Origin: Polynucleobacter sp.
GTDB lineage: Bacteria > Pseudomonadota > Gammaproteobacteria > Burkholderiales > Burkholderiaceae
Assembly: GCA_016462905.1 (NCBI GenBank)
Contig: JAEMSI010000007.1
Location: forward strand, 1 to 56,999
DNA length: 56,999 nt
Direction: 5' to 3'
Shown in pieces: positions 20,071 to 29,031 of the stretch; the stretch's first letter is position 1; every line of letters begins with the position of its first letter. A model generated the notes under the pieces. It worked only from the letters and a program-made list of their open reading frames with translations, searched no databases and was not told the DNA's origin. The translations under genes were made by a program, and so were the position numbers.

Positions 20071-21348
20071 TTAAGCGAGGCTATCGGCCCAAATATTACG
20101 CGCCCAACCCCAAGCATAAATCCCCTCTAAAACACTGGGCTCAGGGGATAAACCACCTGAACCAGGGACGGTTTTAAATGTTTTCTCAGCGGCATTGTAT
20201 TGATGAACGCTAGCAACATGAACCACTTTACGAGCATCGATAAAGCTATAGCAGGTATTGGTCAGAACGGGCGCAGGGTTGATATCCCAACCATTTAATT
20301 CGGCAACAATTGCTGCAGCTGCCACTTTGGCATGGGAGTTTGCCATATGGCCTGATTTAGGCATTAAGGGTGCTACTTGAATTGAATCACCTAGCACATG
20401 AATATCTTTAATTGCGGTTGATTCAAAGTTAAGGTAGTTCACATTAGCCCAACGTCCATTGGCATTTGCAACGCCTGTGTTGACTGCGATTTCACCAGCC
20501 CGCATCGGCGGCAAAATATTCAGCACATCGGCTTTGACATCTTCTTGGACATCAAATTTAATGGTTTTAGTTTTTGCATCAATCGCAGTGACATTGTATT
20601 TGGGGCGATATTCAATCATGCCGGGATACTCTTCTGCCCATGCTTTTTTAAATAGACCTGCTTTTGAAACTACATCTTGATTGGCATCCAAAATCAATAC
20701 TTTTGATTTTGGTTTGTTTTTCTTAAAGTAGCTGGCCACTTGGCAAGCGCGTTCGTAAGGCCCAGGGGGGCAGCGGTAAGGGGCTTCTGGAATACTCAGA
20801 GCGTAAACACCACCATCATTCATAGCGGCTAACTGTTTATGCAAGGTAATGGTTTCTGGACCGGCTTTCCAGGCTTGGACGGTTACACCCATTTGATTGG
20901 CTTGGCTTAACCCTTCTACCTTATCCATCATCATACTAATGCCAGGAGATAAAACTAATTTATCAAATTTAAGAGTAGCTCCAGAGGCTAATTTTAAAGT
21001 TTTCTTCTGTCCATCAATCGAGGCAACACTATCCTTAATTAATTTCACACCATGACGTTTTTGAAGATTGTCATAGGGCGAGGTAATTTCAGAAATGGTT
21101 CTTGAGCCGCCAATCACTAAATTGGAGAGCGGGCAAGAAATAAATTCGGCATTGGGCTCAATTAAGGTGACTTTAGCGGTATTGTTTGAAAAAAGTCGCA
21201 GGTATTTGGCGGCAGTTGCTCCGCCGTAGCCTCCACCCACCACCACAATTTCCGCATTGGTCAGATTGGCTGCACGACCAATTGCAGGATAGGCAGCAAG
21301 TACACCTAAAGTGGCAGCGCTTTGACTTAAAAAGTGACGACGATTCAT
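20071..21348 (-). CDS. fccB: Flavocytochrome c sulfide dehydrogenase, flavoprotein subunit
   Basis: FccB oxidises sulfide with FAD and passes electrons to its cytochrome partner in the periplasm. The 425-residue precursor has a Tat-type signal (NRRHFL near the start, followed by a hydrophobic stretch ending AIGRA), the FAD motif VVVGGGYGGATAAKYL, and the two redox cysteines of the family in YRCPPGPYERA and TNTCYSF. The C-terminal FCSD domain is intact (IYAWGWARNIWADSLA). fccA lies 15 bases upstream. Sulfide quinone reductases lack the CPPGPYERA arrangement and the Tat signal, so flavocytochrome c is the better call. Confidence 0.9.
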   Translation of the reverse strand: MNRRHFLSQSAATLGVLAAYPAIGRAANLTNAEIVVVGGGYGGATAAKYLRLFSNNTAKVTLIEPNAEFISCPLSNLVIGGSRTISEITSPYDNLQKRHGVKLIKDSVASIDGQKKTLKLASGATLKFDKLVLSPGISMMMDKVEGLSQANQMGVTVQAWKAGPETITLHKQLAAMNDGGVYALSIPEAPYRCPPGPYERACQVASYFKKNKPKSKVLILDANQDVVSKAGLFKKAWAEEYPGMIEYRPKYNVTAIDAKTKTIKFDVQEDVKADVLNILPPMRAGEIAVNTGVANANGRWANVNYLNFESTAIKDIHVLGDSIQVAPLMPKSGHMANSHAKVAAAAIVAELNGWDINPAPVLTNTCYSFIDARKVVHVASVHQYNAAEKTFKTVPGSGGLSPEPSVLEGIYAWGWARNIWADSLA

Positions 21349-21363
21349 ATCAGTTCCCCTGAA

Positions 21364-21699
21364 TTATTTCTTGCCGAGTAGATTGGCAATGGTTTGTAGT
21401 TGGTCATCGCTGTAGCCTTTGGCTAACTGCGGCATGATGGTGCCTTCTCGGGCACCGCTCTTAAACGCCTTTAATTGGGTCAACATCTGTTCACTACTTA
21501 AGGTATTGATCATGGGCATGCCGCCATTTTCAACACCCTTACCGTCTGTGCCGTGGCAATTAGCGCAAGTAGCAGCTAAACCGCGTTGATATAGATCTTG
21601 CGCATGGTTGCTTTGTGCCAGAGCGCTTGAAGCAAGCGGAGGCATTAGCAGACTAGTCACTAGTACGGTAAGTCGAAGGGTATTTTGGCTTAATTTCAT
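21364..21699 (-). CDS. fccA: Monoheme cytochrome c, probable partner of FccB
   Basis: This 111-residue class I cytochrome c has a Sec signal (cleavage after SSALA) and one heme site, Cys45-x-x-Cys48-His49 (CANCH), with GTDGKG after it and candidate Met ligands in GGMPMI and TIMPQL. The ATG at 21699 was chosen for AAAGG seven bases upstream; an earlier ATG at 21720 lacks a site. It is directly upstream of fccB on the same strand, so it probably accepts its electrons. The classic FccA of Chromatium is diheme; this one is monoheme as in some other sulfide dehydrogenases. Confidence 0.85.
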   Translation of the reverse strand: MKLSQNTLRLTVLVTSLLMPPLASSALAQSNHAQDLYQRGLAATCANCHGTDGKGVENGGMPMINTLSSEQMLTQLKAFKSGAREGTIMPQLAKGYSDDQLQTIANLLGKK

Positions 21700-21890
21700 T
21701 TTTAGACCTTTGCTACACAAAATGGAATGGATATCTTACTTAAATACTGAGCAAACTAAGGTAAAAACAAGGATTCTGCTTAGATTGATTACTCATAATC
21801 ATATAACCCCCATCGGTTTAATGGGCTATGGTTTTCCCTTATATTGTGAGCGGTATTAATTTAGCTAGAGCACTTCGTTAAACTAACTCA

Positions 21891-23615
21891 ATGCAACCCA
21901 AATTTACTATTCGTGCTGGCTTAGTTTGTCTTGTATTGGCTGTTGTTGCTTATGTTTATGGCGTGGATAGTCGTTTTGCCCCTAAAAACGGGGATGAGTA
22001 TCCGTATGCCCATATTGTGCGTTTGACCTCTGCTGCGGGGTCCTGGCTTCCCCTGCAATCGGAGATGTTGGGCGTTAAGAACACCAAGCCACCTTTATTA
22101 TTTTGGCAGGGCATGGTCTCTACCGATTGGGGTAAGCAATGGTCTTTGCAGCAATTGCGTATTCCCAGTTTGATTTACACCGGACTCACAGCGCTTTTGT
22201 TGTTTTTTTCGCTTTGGAAAATATCCAAACAGATTCAAGTGGGCTTATTGGGCGCAGTTTTATGGCTTTCCTTTTTTGCAACGTATCGCTATGGCAGACC
22301 CTATTTAGCTGATCCACCAGAAGTATTTTGGTTATCACTGCCTTTTTTTGGGCTGCTCATTTTAGGTAAGCCCGCCTTTCAATCAAAATTTATTTTTCCT
22401 TTTTTTGCCGCCATTGCCCTTGGTTTTGGTTTGCTTTATAAATCGTTTGCTTACGTAGTACCCGCTTGTTTAGTTTTGAGTGTTTGGTATTGGCGAGTGA
22501 ATACTGGCGGCACGTTTGGTTTTATTAAACAGGATTTATTAAAAGTACTTGGGATTGGAGTTTTGTCCTTGGGAATCTTTGCTTTGTGGTTTGTGGTCGA
22601 TCCCAACCCAACAGCCATCTGGAACGAATTTATTCTTGGCGAGAATGTGGGCAAATTTGAGGCCCGCTCGAGCAACTATTTACAGGATTTCATATGGGGT
22701 GGCGATAGCGTTGGCATGTTATGGGTGACGTCCATTGCCAATACGGGCTTTTTATTCTTTACAACGCTCGCTATGTTGTATGGTGCCGTTCGCTATCGAA
22801 AATCCAGCAAGGGTGAGGAAAGTTTACTTTGGATTTGGATTCTGATTTTTTTTATTGTATTTAGTTTGCCTAGTCAGCGATCAGCCCGCTATCTATTACC
22901 GGTGATGCCAGCAGTCGCTGCTTTAATTGCCTTGCATTGGCAACAATTAGGGGTTTGGAGTTTTCGGCTTGCATTATTTCTGCAGATTTTGATTTTGATT
23001 ACTCTCGCTTGGCTGGCTTGGAATTTACAAACGGGTTTTGTTGGCGATGGCAATCTAACTTGGTCTTATCCTTTATGGCATTGGGGAGCGACGGTAGGGG
23101 CCTTGATTCTATTGATGATTGGTCTATGGCATGCCCCATGGAGTAAATCAATTGCTTTGCTGGGTTGCTTTATTTGTTATGGGGCATTAAGCAGTAGCCT
23201 AATGCCTTTAGATCAACAATTGGGGCGGTTTACTTCAGATACGATTAAGGCGGTACAGGGTAAAACAGTTTGGTTTCCTTGTGACTTTCGCGCCAAAGAT
23301 GAAGAGTATCGATTATTGTTGCCGGGTGCAACTATTCACGGCTATCCTGCAAACCAGGTCAATCAGGGCGAGCAATTAGCAAGGACCTATCCCTTTTTTG
23401 CCACGCAAACTCCATTGAATGCATCCCCGCCAGTTTGCGACGCTTGTTTTATTTTAGGCAGTCGGGTTGAGATGCGGGCACGGCATAGCGATGCTGAAAT
23501 TAAATCGATGTTATTAGGCAAGGTGAGCGAGAATCTGTTTGTCAGAGAGTATTTAATTTTTTCCCCAAATGCTAAAACTGATCTAGCAGTTTTTCAAAAA
23601 AACAGTTGCCGTTAA
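21891..23615 (+). CDS. ArnT-like membrane glycosyltransferase (GT-C fold)
   Basis: The 574-residue protein resembles the ArnT/PMT family, which transfers sugars from polyprenyl phosphate to lipid A or other acceptors on the periplasmic face. It has the catalytic acidic motif GDEYPYAHIVRL near residues 34-45, the KNTKPPLLFWQG loop near 64-75, about 11-12 hydrophobic helices, and a soluble C-terminal domain (from about 450) with cysteines. Donor and acceptor cannot be told. It starts a three-gene rightward unit after a 191-base divergent gap from fccA. The gap holds no gene I can support. Confidence 0.75.
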   Translation: MQPKFTIRAGLVCLVLAVVAYVYGVDSRFAPKNGDEYPYAHIVRLTSAAGSWLPLQSEMLGVKNTKPPLLFWQGMVSTDWGKQWSLQQLRIPSLIYTGLTALLLFFSLWKISKQIQVGLLGAVLWLSFFATYRYGRPYLADPPEVFWLSLPFFGLLILGKPAFQSKFIFPFFAAIALGFGLLYKSFAYVVPACLVLSVWYWRVNTGGTFGFIKQDLLKVLGIGVLSLGIFALWFVVDPNPTAIWNEFILGENVGKFEARSSNYLQDFIWGGDSVGMLWVTSIANTGFLFFTTLAMLYGAVRYRKSSKGEESLLWIWILIFFIVFSLPSQRSARYLLPVMPAVAALIALHWQQLGVWSFRLALFLQILILITLAWLAWNLQTGFVGDGNLTWSYPLWHWGATVGALILLMIGLWHAPWSKSIALLGCFICYGALSSSLMPLDQQLGRFTSDTIKAVQGKTVWFPCDFRAKDEEYRLLLPGATIHGYPANQVNQGEQLARTYPFFATQTPLNASPPVCDACFILGSRVEMRARHSDAEIKSMLLGKVSENLFVREYLIFSPNAKTDLAVFQKNSCR

Positions 23616-23649
23616 ACTACCCAAATTAATCTATCAAAGAATTTTTTTA

Positions 23650-24942
23650 ATGCGAATTTTTGCTGCCATTGTCCTTATTGCTGCTTTGATATTCGCATAC
23701 GTGCGCATTGATCAAAGACCTGCGTGGAGCTCGTTTCTGATGAGCGATTCAGTGCCTGCTGAGATGGTTGAAAATGCAGATAAAAATACGTCCACTAAAA
23801 AGAATTTGAAGGGCGAGAGTGTAAAAAATGAGGCTTTGTCGTTTCATACCGATTGGGTCTCGGATAGCGGGCTTGCCTCGGTTCACGCCGCCTCTAGCAT
23901 TATTTTGCAAGACGGTAAGTGGCGAGCCTTTTGGTTTGCAGGCAGTCGCGAGGGCGCCAGTGATGTCGTCATTCAAAGCGCTTTGTTTGATCCCGTCAAT
24001 AAAATTTGGTCTGATATGAGCGTGGTTGTAAATCGCCAAACAATCCAAAAAAGTTTGGGTCGCTCTATTTCTAAAATTGGTAACCCATTACCAGTTCGAG
24101 CAAACGATGGACGCTTGCAACTTTATTTTGTTACTGTTTCAATTGGGGGTTGGGCTGGAAGTTCGATTAGTGTGATTGAGTCATGGGATGACGGTGTTAC
24201 TTGGGGCCCTGCAAGGCGTTTGATTACCTCACCCGTATTCAATTTAAGCACTCTAGTAAAAGCGCCTGCCTTCGCTTTTCAAGACGGTACTATTGGCTTG
24301 CCGGTTTATCACGAATGGGTTGGTAAGTATGGTGAGTTTTTGCGTTTGCAAACAAGCGAGCATGGCGTTGAGCTAATTGATAAGCGGCGCATGTCGTCTG
24401 GAAGAGGAACCTTGCAGCCGATTATCCTAATTCGCAATCAACAAAGTGCCGATGCTTATTTTCGTCAAGCTCGGTCACAAGGGCCAAAAAAAGTAACGGC
24501 CAGTCATACGGTCGATGCAGGACAATCTTGGCAACTCGGTTCCGACTTGGAGGTTCCCAATCCAAATTCAGCGATTGCTGGCCTTACTTTATCGAATCAG
24601 ACGCGTTTGTTGGTATTAAATGATTTGGATGAAGGTCGGCATCGTTTAGTCATGATGGCTTCTTGGCCCCAGAATCTCAGCGACAAAGAAAACACAGTTT
24701 TAAGTTATGGCCCGTGGCGCGTCGTTCAAATATTAGAAGACGATAGTGAAAGTACCGCCAATACCAAGCAAGAATTTTCTTATCCCTATTTGGCTCAGTC
24801 CAATCAAGGTGATGTACTTCTACTGTATACCTGGAATCGGAAGCGTATTCGTGAAGCCTATTTTCCCGCCGCTGAATTACGTTCCTATTTAGCGAGGCAA
24901 GCTTTGCTCGTTCCTGACACCATGCCGCCAGAAGGAAAATAA
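23650..24942 (+). CDS. Membrane-anchored sialidase-like (Asp-box/BNR) protein
   Basis: The 430-residue protein has an N-terminal hydrophobic anchor (about 1-17) and a beta-propeller-like body. Two Asp-box motifs are visible: SWDDGVTWGPA near residue 180 and the weaker TVDAGQSW near residue 290, together with RGTLQPIILI and PNPNSAIAGLTL typical of the predicted-neuraminidase family. Such proteins may cleave or bind sugars in the periplasm; the substrate is unknown and sialic acid is not implied. It follows the glycosyltransferase by 34 bases and precedes a membrane protein by three, so the three likely work together. Confidence 0.72.
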   Translation: MRIFAAIVLIAALIFAYVRIDQRPAWSSFLMSDSVPAEMVENADKNTSTKKNLKGESVKNEALSFHTDWVSDSGLASVHAASSIILQDGKWRAFWFAGSREGASDVVIQSALFDPVNKIWSDMSVVVNRQTIQKSLGRSISKIGNPLPVRANDGRLQLYFVTVSIGGWAGSSISVIESWDDGVTWGPARRLITSPVFNLSTLVKAPAFAFQDGTIGLPVYHEWVGKYGEFLRLQTSEHGVELIDKRRMSSGRGTLQPIILIRNQQSADAYFRQARSQGPKKVTASHTVDAGQSWQLGSDLEVPNPNSAIAGLTLSNQTRLLVLNDLDEGRHRLVMMASWPQNLSDKENTVLSYGPWRVVQILEDDSESTANTKQEFSYPYLAQSNQGDVLLLYTWNRKRIREAYFPAAELRSYLARQALLVPDTMPPEGK

Positions 24943-24945
24943 GAG

Positions 24946-25578
24946 ATGACCCATTTTTTTACTTGGTTAGCATTATTTGAAATCTCGATTGTTTCGGTAG
25001 CGAGTCTTTTCTATCTTGGAAAAATAAGCCTCGATTGGCACCTTCGAGGAATGAAGCCAACCCTCATTTTTATATTCTTATCAGTACTCATGCTAATTCC
25101 TTTTGGGTCCTCCGAAATTCCTTTAGCGGCTTATGTGAGAGGAGTGACTGGCGATTTATCGGTAATTAGTTACTTGCTCATCTTGAATTTGTTGCTTGGA
25201 ACAAAAGCGCGCTTAGCTTTATTAACGCCTTATTTATTCGTCTGCATGGGATTATGTTTTTATCCTTTTGCATTAGGGCTTAGCATGTTTGATCCTTATG
25301 CATGGGGTTATGGTGACCGCGGTTTTGTTCTTATAGTCCTTGCGATTGGCTTGCTTTATTTAATCTTGCGCCACCCGTGGGAAACCTGTTTATTTTCTTT
25401 TGCGGTGATTGCGTGGGCCTTGCATTGGCATGAATCGAATAATTTATGGGACTATATTTTGGATCCCTTCCTTTTCTTTTGGGCGATCGGAATTTCTTTA
25501 CGTTGGTCTATTTCGGGTAGGCGAGAGCCCAAGGTGACTTATCGTATCCAGCGCCGCGGACTGTTTAGACCAGGTTAG
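24946..25578 (+). CDS. Conserved integral membrane protein, unknown function
   Basis: This 210-residue protein is almost wholly hydrophobic, with about six or seven predicted helices and a short basic C-terminus. I recognise no domain. Features seen are a central YAWGYGDRGFVL stretch, WALHWHESNNLWDYILDP in the last third, and no signal or metal motif. It starts three bases after the sialidase-like gene and ends before a strong terminator, so it belongs to the same transcription unit as the glycosyltransferase. A role in surface glycan export or membrane anchoring is inference only. Confidence 0.65.
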   Translation: MTHFFTWLALFEISIVSVASLFYLGKISLDWHLRGMKPTLIFIFLSVLMLIPFGSSEIPLAAYVRGVTGDLSVISYLLILNLLLGTKARLALLTPYLFVCMGLCFYPFALGLSMFDPYAWGYGDRGFVLIVLAIGLLYLILRHPWETCLFSFAVIAWALHWHESNNLWDYILDPFLFFWAIGISLRWSISGRREPKVTYRIQRRGLFRPG

Positions 25579-25628
25579 TGATTGCGTCTACGCAGGAAAT
25601 AAAAATCAGGAACAAAAATCAGCAATAA

Positions 25629-25680
25629 AAAACCGACTTTTAGAAAAACTCGTTTGAGTTTCTTTTTAAAGTCGGTTTAT
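25629..25680. terminator. Long bidirectional terminator
   Basis: Outer arms AAACCGACTTT and AAAGTCGGTTT enclose an inner hairpin (AAACTC/GAGTTT type), and A- and T-runs flank both sides. It lies between the convergent ends of the membrane protein gene and the Bug-family gene, so it can serve both. Confidence 0.8.
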
Positions 25681-25702
25681 TAGCTTGGCTAATTAAATAA
25701 AG

Positions 25703-25750
25703 CTGGAATATTCGCTTTGCGAATTAATCTGGAATATTCGCTTTGCGAAT
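25703..25750. repeat. Tandem 26-base duplication at a gene end
   Basis: A 22-base identical unit starting CTGGAATATTCG occurs at 25703-25724 and again at 25729-25750, a period of 26 bases. The right copy encodes the C-terminal residues RKANIPD of the Bug-family protein and the left copy lies after its stop. It looks like a recent slip or duplication event. Confidence 0.9.
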
Positions 25751-26722
25751 AATGGGACCCCAACGATTAATTTCAGCATCGAGATGAGTCTTTAAGGATT
25801 CAGCAGTCACTTTTGACATTGGTACGATATCGATGTTTGAATCATCTAAGCGTTTTTTCACATCAGGATCAGTTAAGGCTTTTTTAAGAGCAACGGTGAT
25901 CTTGTCGAGAATCGGTTTAGGGGTACCTTTAGGTGCGTAAACACCGTGCCAAACTTTCACATCAAATCCCTTTAAGCCTTGCTCATCGATAGTGGGAACA
26001 TTAGGTAAGGCTGAGAGGCGTTTTGGGGTGGTGACTCCATAAACTTTAACGCGATTGTCTTTAATATAGGGAATCGTTTGGGTGGTTTGGTCGCAAAGAA
26101 TATCGACTTGACCGCCCAATAAATCGGTCAGCGCAGGTCCAGTTCCTTTATAAGGAATGGTAGTAACACGCACACCTAAACGGCTTTGGAAAATTAAACC
26201 GCATAATTGAGAAACTGCTCCTGGACCAGCATTGGCCATCGTTACCTTATCTTTATTTGCTTTAATGTAGGCTTCTAATTCTTTAAAGTTATTAGGAGGG
26301 AAATTTTTCCGACCTAATAGAACCATCGGCACATCGGCAACTTGACCAATGTATTCAAAATCCTTCATTGGGTCATAAGGTAATTTGTCATAGAGTGCAG
26401 GTGCCGTTGCCATTCCCATGTGGTGAATAAAAATCGTATAGCCATCCGGCGCGGCACGCGCTACTTTGGTGGCAGCAATGGTTCCGCCAGCGCCTAATAC
26501 GTTTTCAACCACAACGGATTGGCCTAAGGATTTACCCATCGGGACCGCAATCAGGCGCGCCACTGAATCAGTAGGTCCGCCAGCAGCAAAAGGCACCACC
26601 AGATTAATTGGTTTGCTTGGGTATGCATCGGCTTGAGCATTCAATGCTAAGAGAGCTAAAGCACTTGCGAGAAAACTATTTAATAAAGTGGTTGCCACAG
26701 AAATTCGGGTTTTGAATTGCAT
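25724..26722 (-). CDS. Bug-family (TctC-like) periplasmic solute-binding protein
   Basis: The 332-residue protein has a Sec signal (to ALNAQADA) and the family opener YPSKPINLVVPFAAGGPTDSVARL, then VVENVLGAGGTIAATKVARAAPDGYT, all typical of tripartite tricarboxylate receptors that bind organic acids. No TctA or TctB membrane genes are in the window; lone Bug proteins are common in Burkholderiales. It lies downstream of the CitE-like gene (67 bases) on the same strand, so its ligand may be the dicarboxylic acid degraded by those enzymes. The 3' end is duplicated. Confidence 0.9.
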   Translation of the reverse strand: MQFKTRISVATTLLNSFLASALALLALNAQADAYPSKPINLVVPFAAGGPTDSVARLIAVPMGKSLGQSVVVENVLGAGGTIAATKVARAAPDGYTIFIHHMGMATAPALYDKLPYDPMKDFEYIGQVADVPMVLLGRKNFPPNNFKELEAYIKANKDKVTMANAGPGAVSQLCGLIFQSRLGVRVTTIPYKGTGPALTDLLGGQVDILCDQTTQTIPYIKDNRVKVYGVTTPKRLSALPNVPTIDEQGLKGFDVKVWHGVYAPKGTPKPILDKITVALKKALTDPDVKKRLDDSNIDIVPMSKVTAESLKTHLDAEINRWGPIIRKANIPD

Positions 26723-26789
26723 GATTGATCTCCAGTTCAGACTAGGGCTTATTTTGCCACCAAGTTAGAAAATCGTTCAAACAGCTTAT

Positions 26790-27632
26790 TTAGCCCTTGT
26801 CGGCATGGCTTAGGATTCGTTCGGCAATTAACACTACTGGGTGATCAACCATTTTTCCATCGACCCGAACCGCTCCGCCACCGGCTTCTTGACTGGCTTT
26901 AATGACTTTTTTTGCCCATTCTATTTCGCTCAAACTGGGCGCAAAAACAGCTTTGACGGCATTCACTTGTTTGGGGTGAATGCATAATTTTCCGCCAAAA
27001 CCGAGTTGTTTGGCACGTAAGGCATCGGCTTGAATGCGAGCAATATCATCGGTAGAGGGGGTAACCCCATCAATTGGGGGCGCGATTTGTGCTAGACGTG
27101 AAGCCAACACAATCTGATAACGGGCATAGTTCAATTGACTTTCTTGCTCATCGCATTGCATCCCCAAATCAGCTTGTAAATCGAGATTACCTAAAGCAAG
27201 GCGGAGTACTTGATTTGAGTTTGCAATGGATTGAATTTGATCAAGACCAATAGCGGTTTCAATCATGGGAATCAGCGCGGTGTTACTCAAGGTTTGCGAG
27301 ATACCATTTATTTGATCAGCTGATTCGCTTTTGGGAATGAGCAGATAGGCCACATTGAGTTCTTTTGCTAATACTAAATCGGCCGCGTAAAAAGAGGTAC
27401 TTGGGGCATTGCAGCGAATCACTAAGCGAGCCTTCTGGTCCGGCGTAAACGAATTCCAAGCTTGGCGGATTTGATGACGTGCCTGCTCTTTTTCATCAGG
27501 ACCAACCGCATCTTCCAAACAAATGATCACACCCGCAGCTCCTGTATCGAGCGCCTTGATGTAGCGTTCTGGGCGATTTGCGGGTACAAATAAAAAATGC
27601 GTGGCAAAGCTGAGCTTGAGTGGCATTTTCAT
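26790..27632 (-). CDS. CitE/HpcH-family CoA-ester lyase (citramalyl-CoA lyase-like)
   Basis: The 280-residue TIM-barrel protein matches the CitE-like lyases: FVPANRPERYIKALDTGAAGVIICLEDAV near residues 15-43, an LIPMIETA block near 145 and LGFGGKLCIHPKQV near 215. Such enzymes cleave malyl-CoA, citramalyl-CoA or similar esters with Mg. The lone citrate lyase alpha and gamma genes are absent, so true citrate lyase is unlikely. The ATG overlaps the stop of the MmgE/PrpD gene (ATGA), so the two are translationally coupled. Confidence 0.85.
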   Translation of the reverse strand: MKMPLKLSFATHFLFVPANRPERYIKALDTGAAGVIICLEDAVGPDEKEQARHQIRQAWNSFTPDQKARLVIRCNAPSTSFYAADLVLAKELNVAYLLIPKSESADQINGISQTLSNTALIPMIETAIGLDQIQSIANSNQVLRLALGNLDLQADLGMQCDEQESQLNYARYQIVLASRLAQIAPPIDGVTPSTDDIARIQADALRAKQLGFGGKLCIHPKQVNAVKAVFAPSLSEIEWAKKVIKASQEAGGGAVRVDGKMVDHPVVLIAERILSHADKG

Positions 27633-29014
27633 TTCGATTCCAAAATAGAAGTCAGTTGTTTTGCTGAGCGTATCTTGAATAATCGATCAATCGCACTCGC
27701 CATTTCTGTTGGGCTTGCTCCGCCGCTATAAGCAGCGAGACGTTGGGCTTTTTCAGTAATCTCGTCGCGTGATAGAGTATTGCCAGGATCCCCTTTAGGT
27801 TCGTCGACTCTAGCTTCAAGGCAACGACCATCTTGTAGATATACTTTTACTTTACCGATCCAGCGTTGGGGATAAGCTTGATCTACTTCGGGGTCTAAGG
27901 TCATGACAACGCGATCTCGTAAATCTTGTATCAATTCATCTTGAAAATGATCAGCAAATTCTTTGAGGCCAGCAAAGTGGTATTGCGCAATTAAAGCTAA
28001 AACCGTGCCCATAGAAAATTTCGATTGATGGACTGTGCTGGGATTAGTAACTGGACCCAAGACATCAATAGCGCCTTGATGGACTAAGGCCTCAATGGTT
28101 TTAATCGCTTCAATTTGAACGTGATTTTCTTGAAGCACTTTTAAAAGCGCGTCGGCTGCAGGATGAGTATGTCGACACGAGGCGTGATATTTAAAGGAGG
28201 TTTCGGCAGTGCACCAACGCGTTCCAAGACCTTCTATCAATTTATTCGGGTTGGCGTCGCTGGACATACCAGCCGCTAAGCCTTGCGGCCCTTCTAATAT
28301 ATGCTTAGCACCCGTAAAGCCAGCGGCAGCAATATACGCCGACATTAAGCCAGTAGCAGAGGCATGCGCGGTATGAAGTTGCTTAGAATCGGCTGCATCA
28401 CGTAAGAATTCCCATAAACCGGCTGATTGGGTTCCTGCAGAACCAAACGCATGCAGCATTTGTTCGGGGTTTAGTTGAAGAAGACGCCCAACCGCTGCCG
28501 CTGCTGCCAAAGTCCCTGCAGTACCGGTGGTATGAAATACTTTGTAGTGCGAACGACCTAAAAATTCACCGACCCGAATTCCTACTTCGTAACCCACAAT
28601 CGAAGCTAGTAATAATTCTTCACCACTTAGCCCTTTGGCTTGCGCGGTGGCTAAGGCAGCAGGAAAAACAATGGTGGCAGGATGAAAGACCGAGCCATTG
28701 TGAACATCATCTTGTTCGGCAACATGCGATGCAGCCGCGTTTGCCAATGCCGCTAAATAGGGACTGGAGCTGGTGCGCAAGACAATGATTTCAGATTGTC
28801 CAGAGATGGCATTGGTAGCGAATAGGGGTCCCATCGATTGCGCAAACTGAGCCATGATTTCAACCGGCCTAGCCCCTTTACCGCCAACTGCTGAGCCAAA
28901 CCAGTCGACGAGTAAATCTTCGATTCGACGAATTACCGACTCGGGCACATCGTTGAGTTGCAGTTGTGATGCAAAGGTGGCTAATTCTAAGGAGTAATGA
29001 GGAAGAGATGGCAT
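27629..29014 (-). CDS. MmgE/PrpD family protein
   Basis: The family contains 2-methylcitrate dehydratase, cis-aconitate decarboxylase and iminodisuccinate epimerase. The 461-residue product has an all-helical N-terminal domain with ASHVAEQDDVHNGSVFHPATIVFPAALA (about 105-130) and a later KYHASCRHTHPAADAL block (near 280). The ATG at 29014 was chosen since the longer frame to 29089 overlaps the upstream hydratase. I see no strong ribosome-binding site there. Context (MaoC-type hydratase before, CitE-type lyase after) fits itaconate or citramalate metabolism better than the methylcitrate cycle, since prpB and prpC are absent. Confidence 0.83.
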   Translation of the reverse strand: MPSLPHYSLELATFASQLQLNDVPESVIRRIEDLLVDWFGSAVGGKGARPVEIMAQFAQSMGPLFATNAISGQSEIIVLRTSSSPYLAALANAAASHVAEQDDVHNGSVFHPATIVFPAALATAQAKGLSGEELLLASIVGYEVGIRVGEFLGRSHYKVFHTTGTAGTLAAAAAVGRLLQLNPEQMLHAFGSAGTQSAGLWEFLRDAADSKQLHTAHASATGLMSAYIAAAGFTGAKHILEGPQGLAAGMSSDANPNKLIEGLGTRWCTAETSFKYHASCRHTHPAADALLKVLQENHVQIEAIKTIEALVHQGAIDVLGPVTNPSTVHQSKFSMGTVLALIAQYHFAGLKEFADHFQDELIQDLRDRVVMTLDPEVDQAYPQRWIGKVKVYLQDGRCLEARVDEPKGDPGNTLSRDEITEKAQRLAAYSGGASPTEMASAIDRLFKIRSAKQLTSILESK

Positions 29015-29031
29015 AGGAGAGGTGTGTGTTC

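Noticed and set aside
21608..21859. Rightward open frame of 83 codons opposite fccA
   Set aside because: It overlaps the signal-peptide part of fccA and the divergent gap, shows no family resemblance and no ribosome-binding site.
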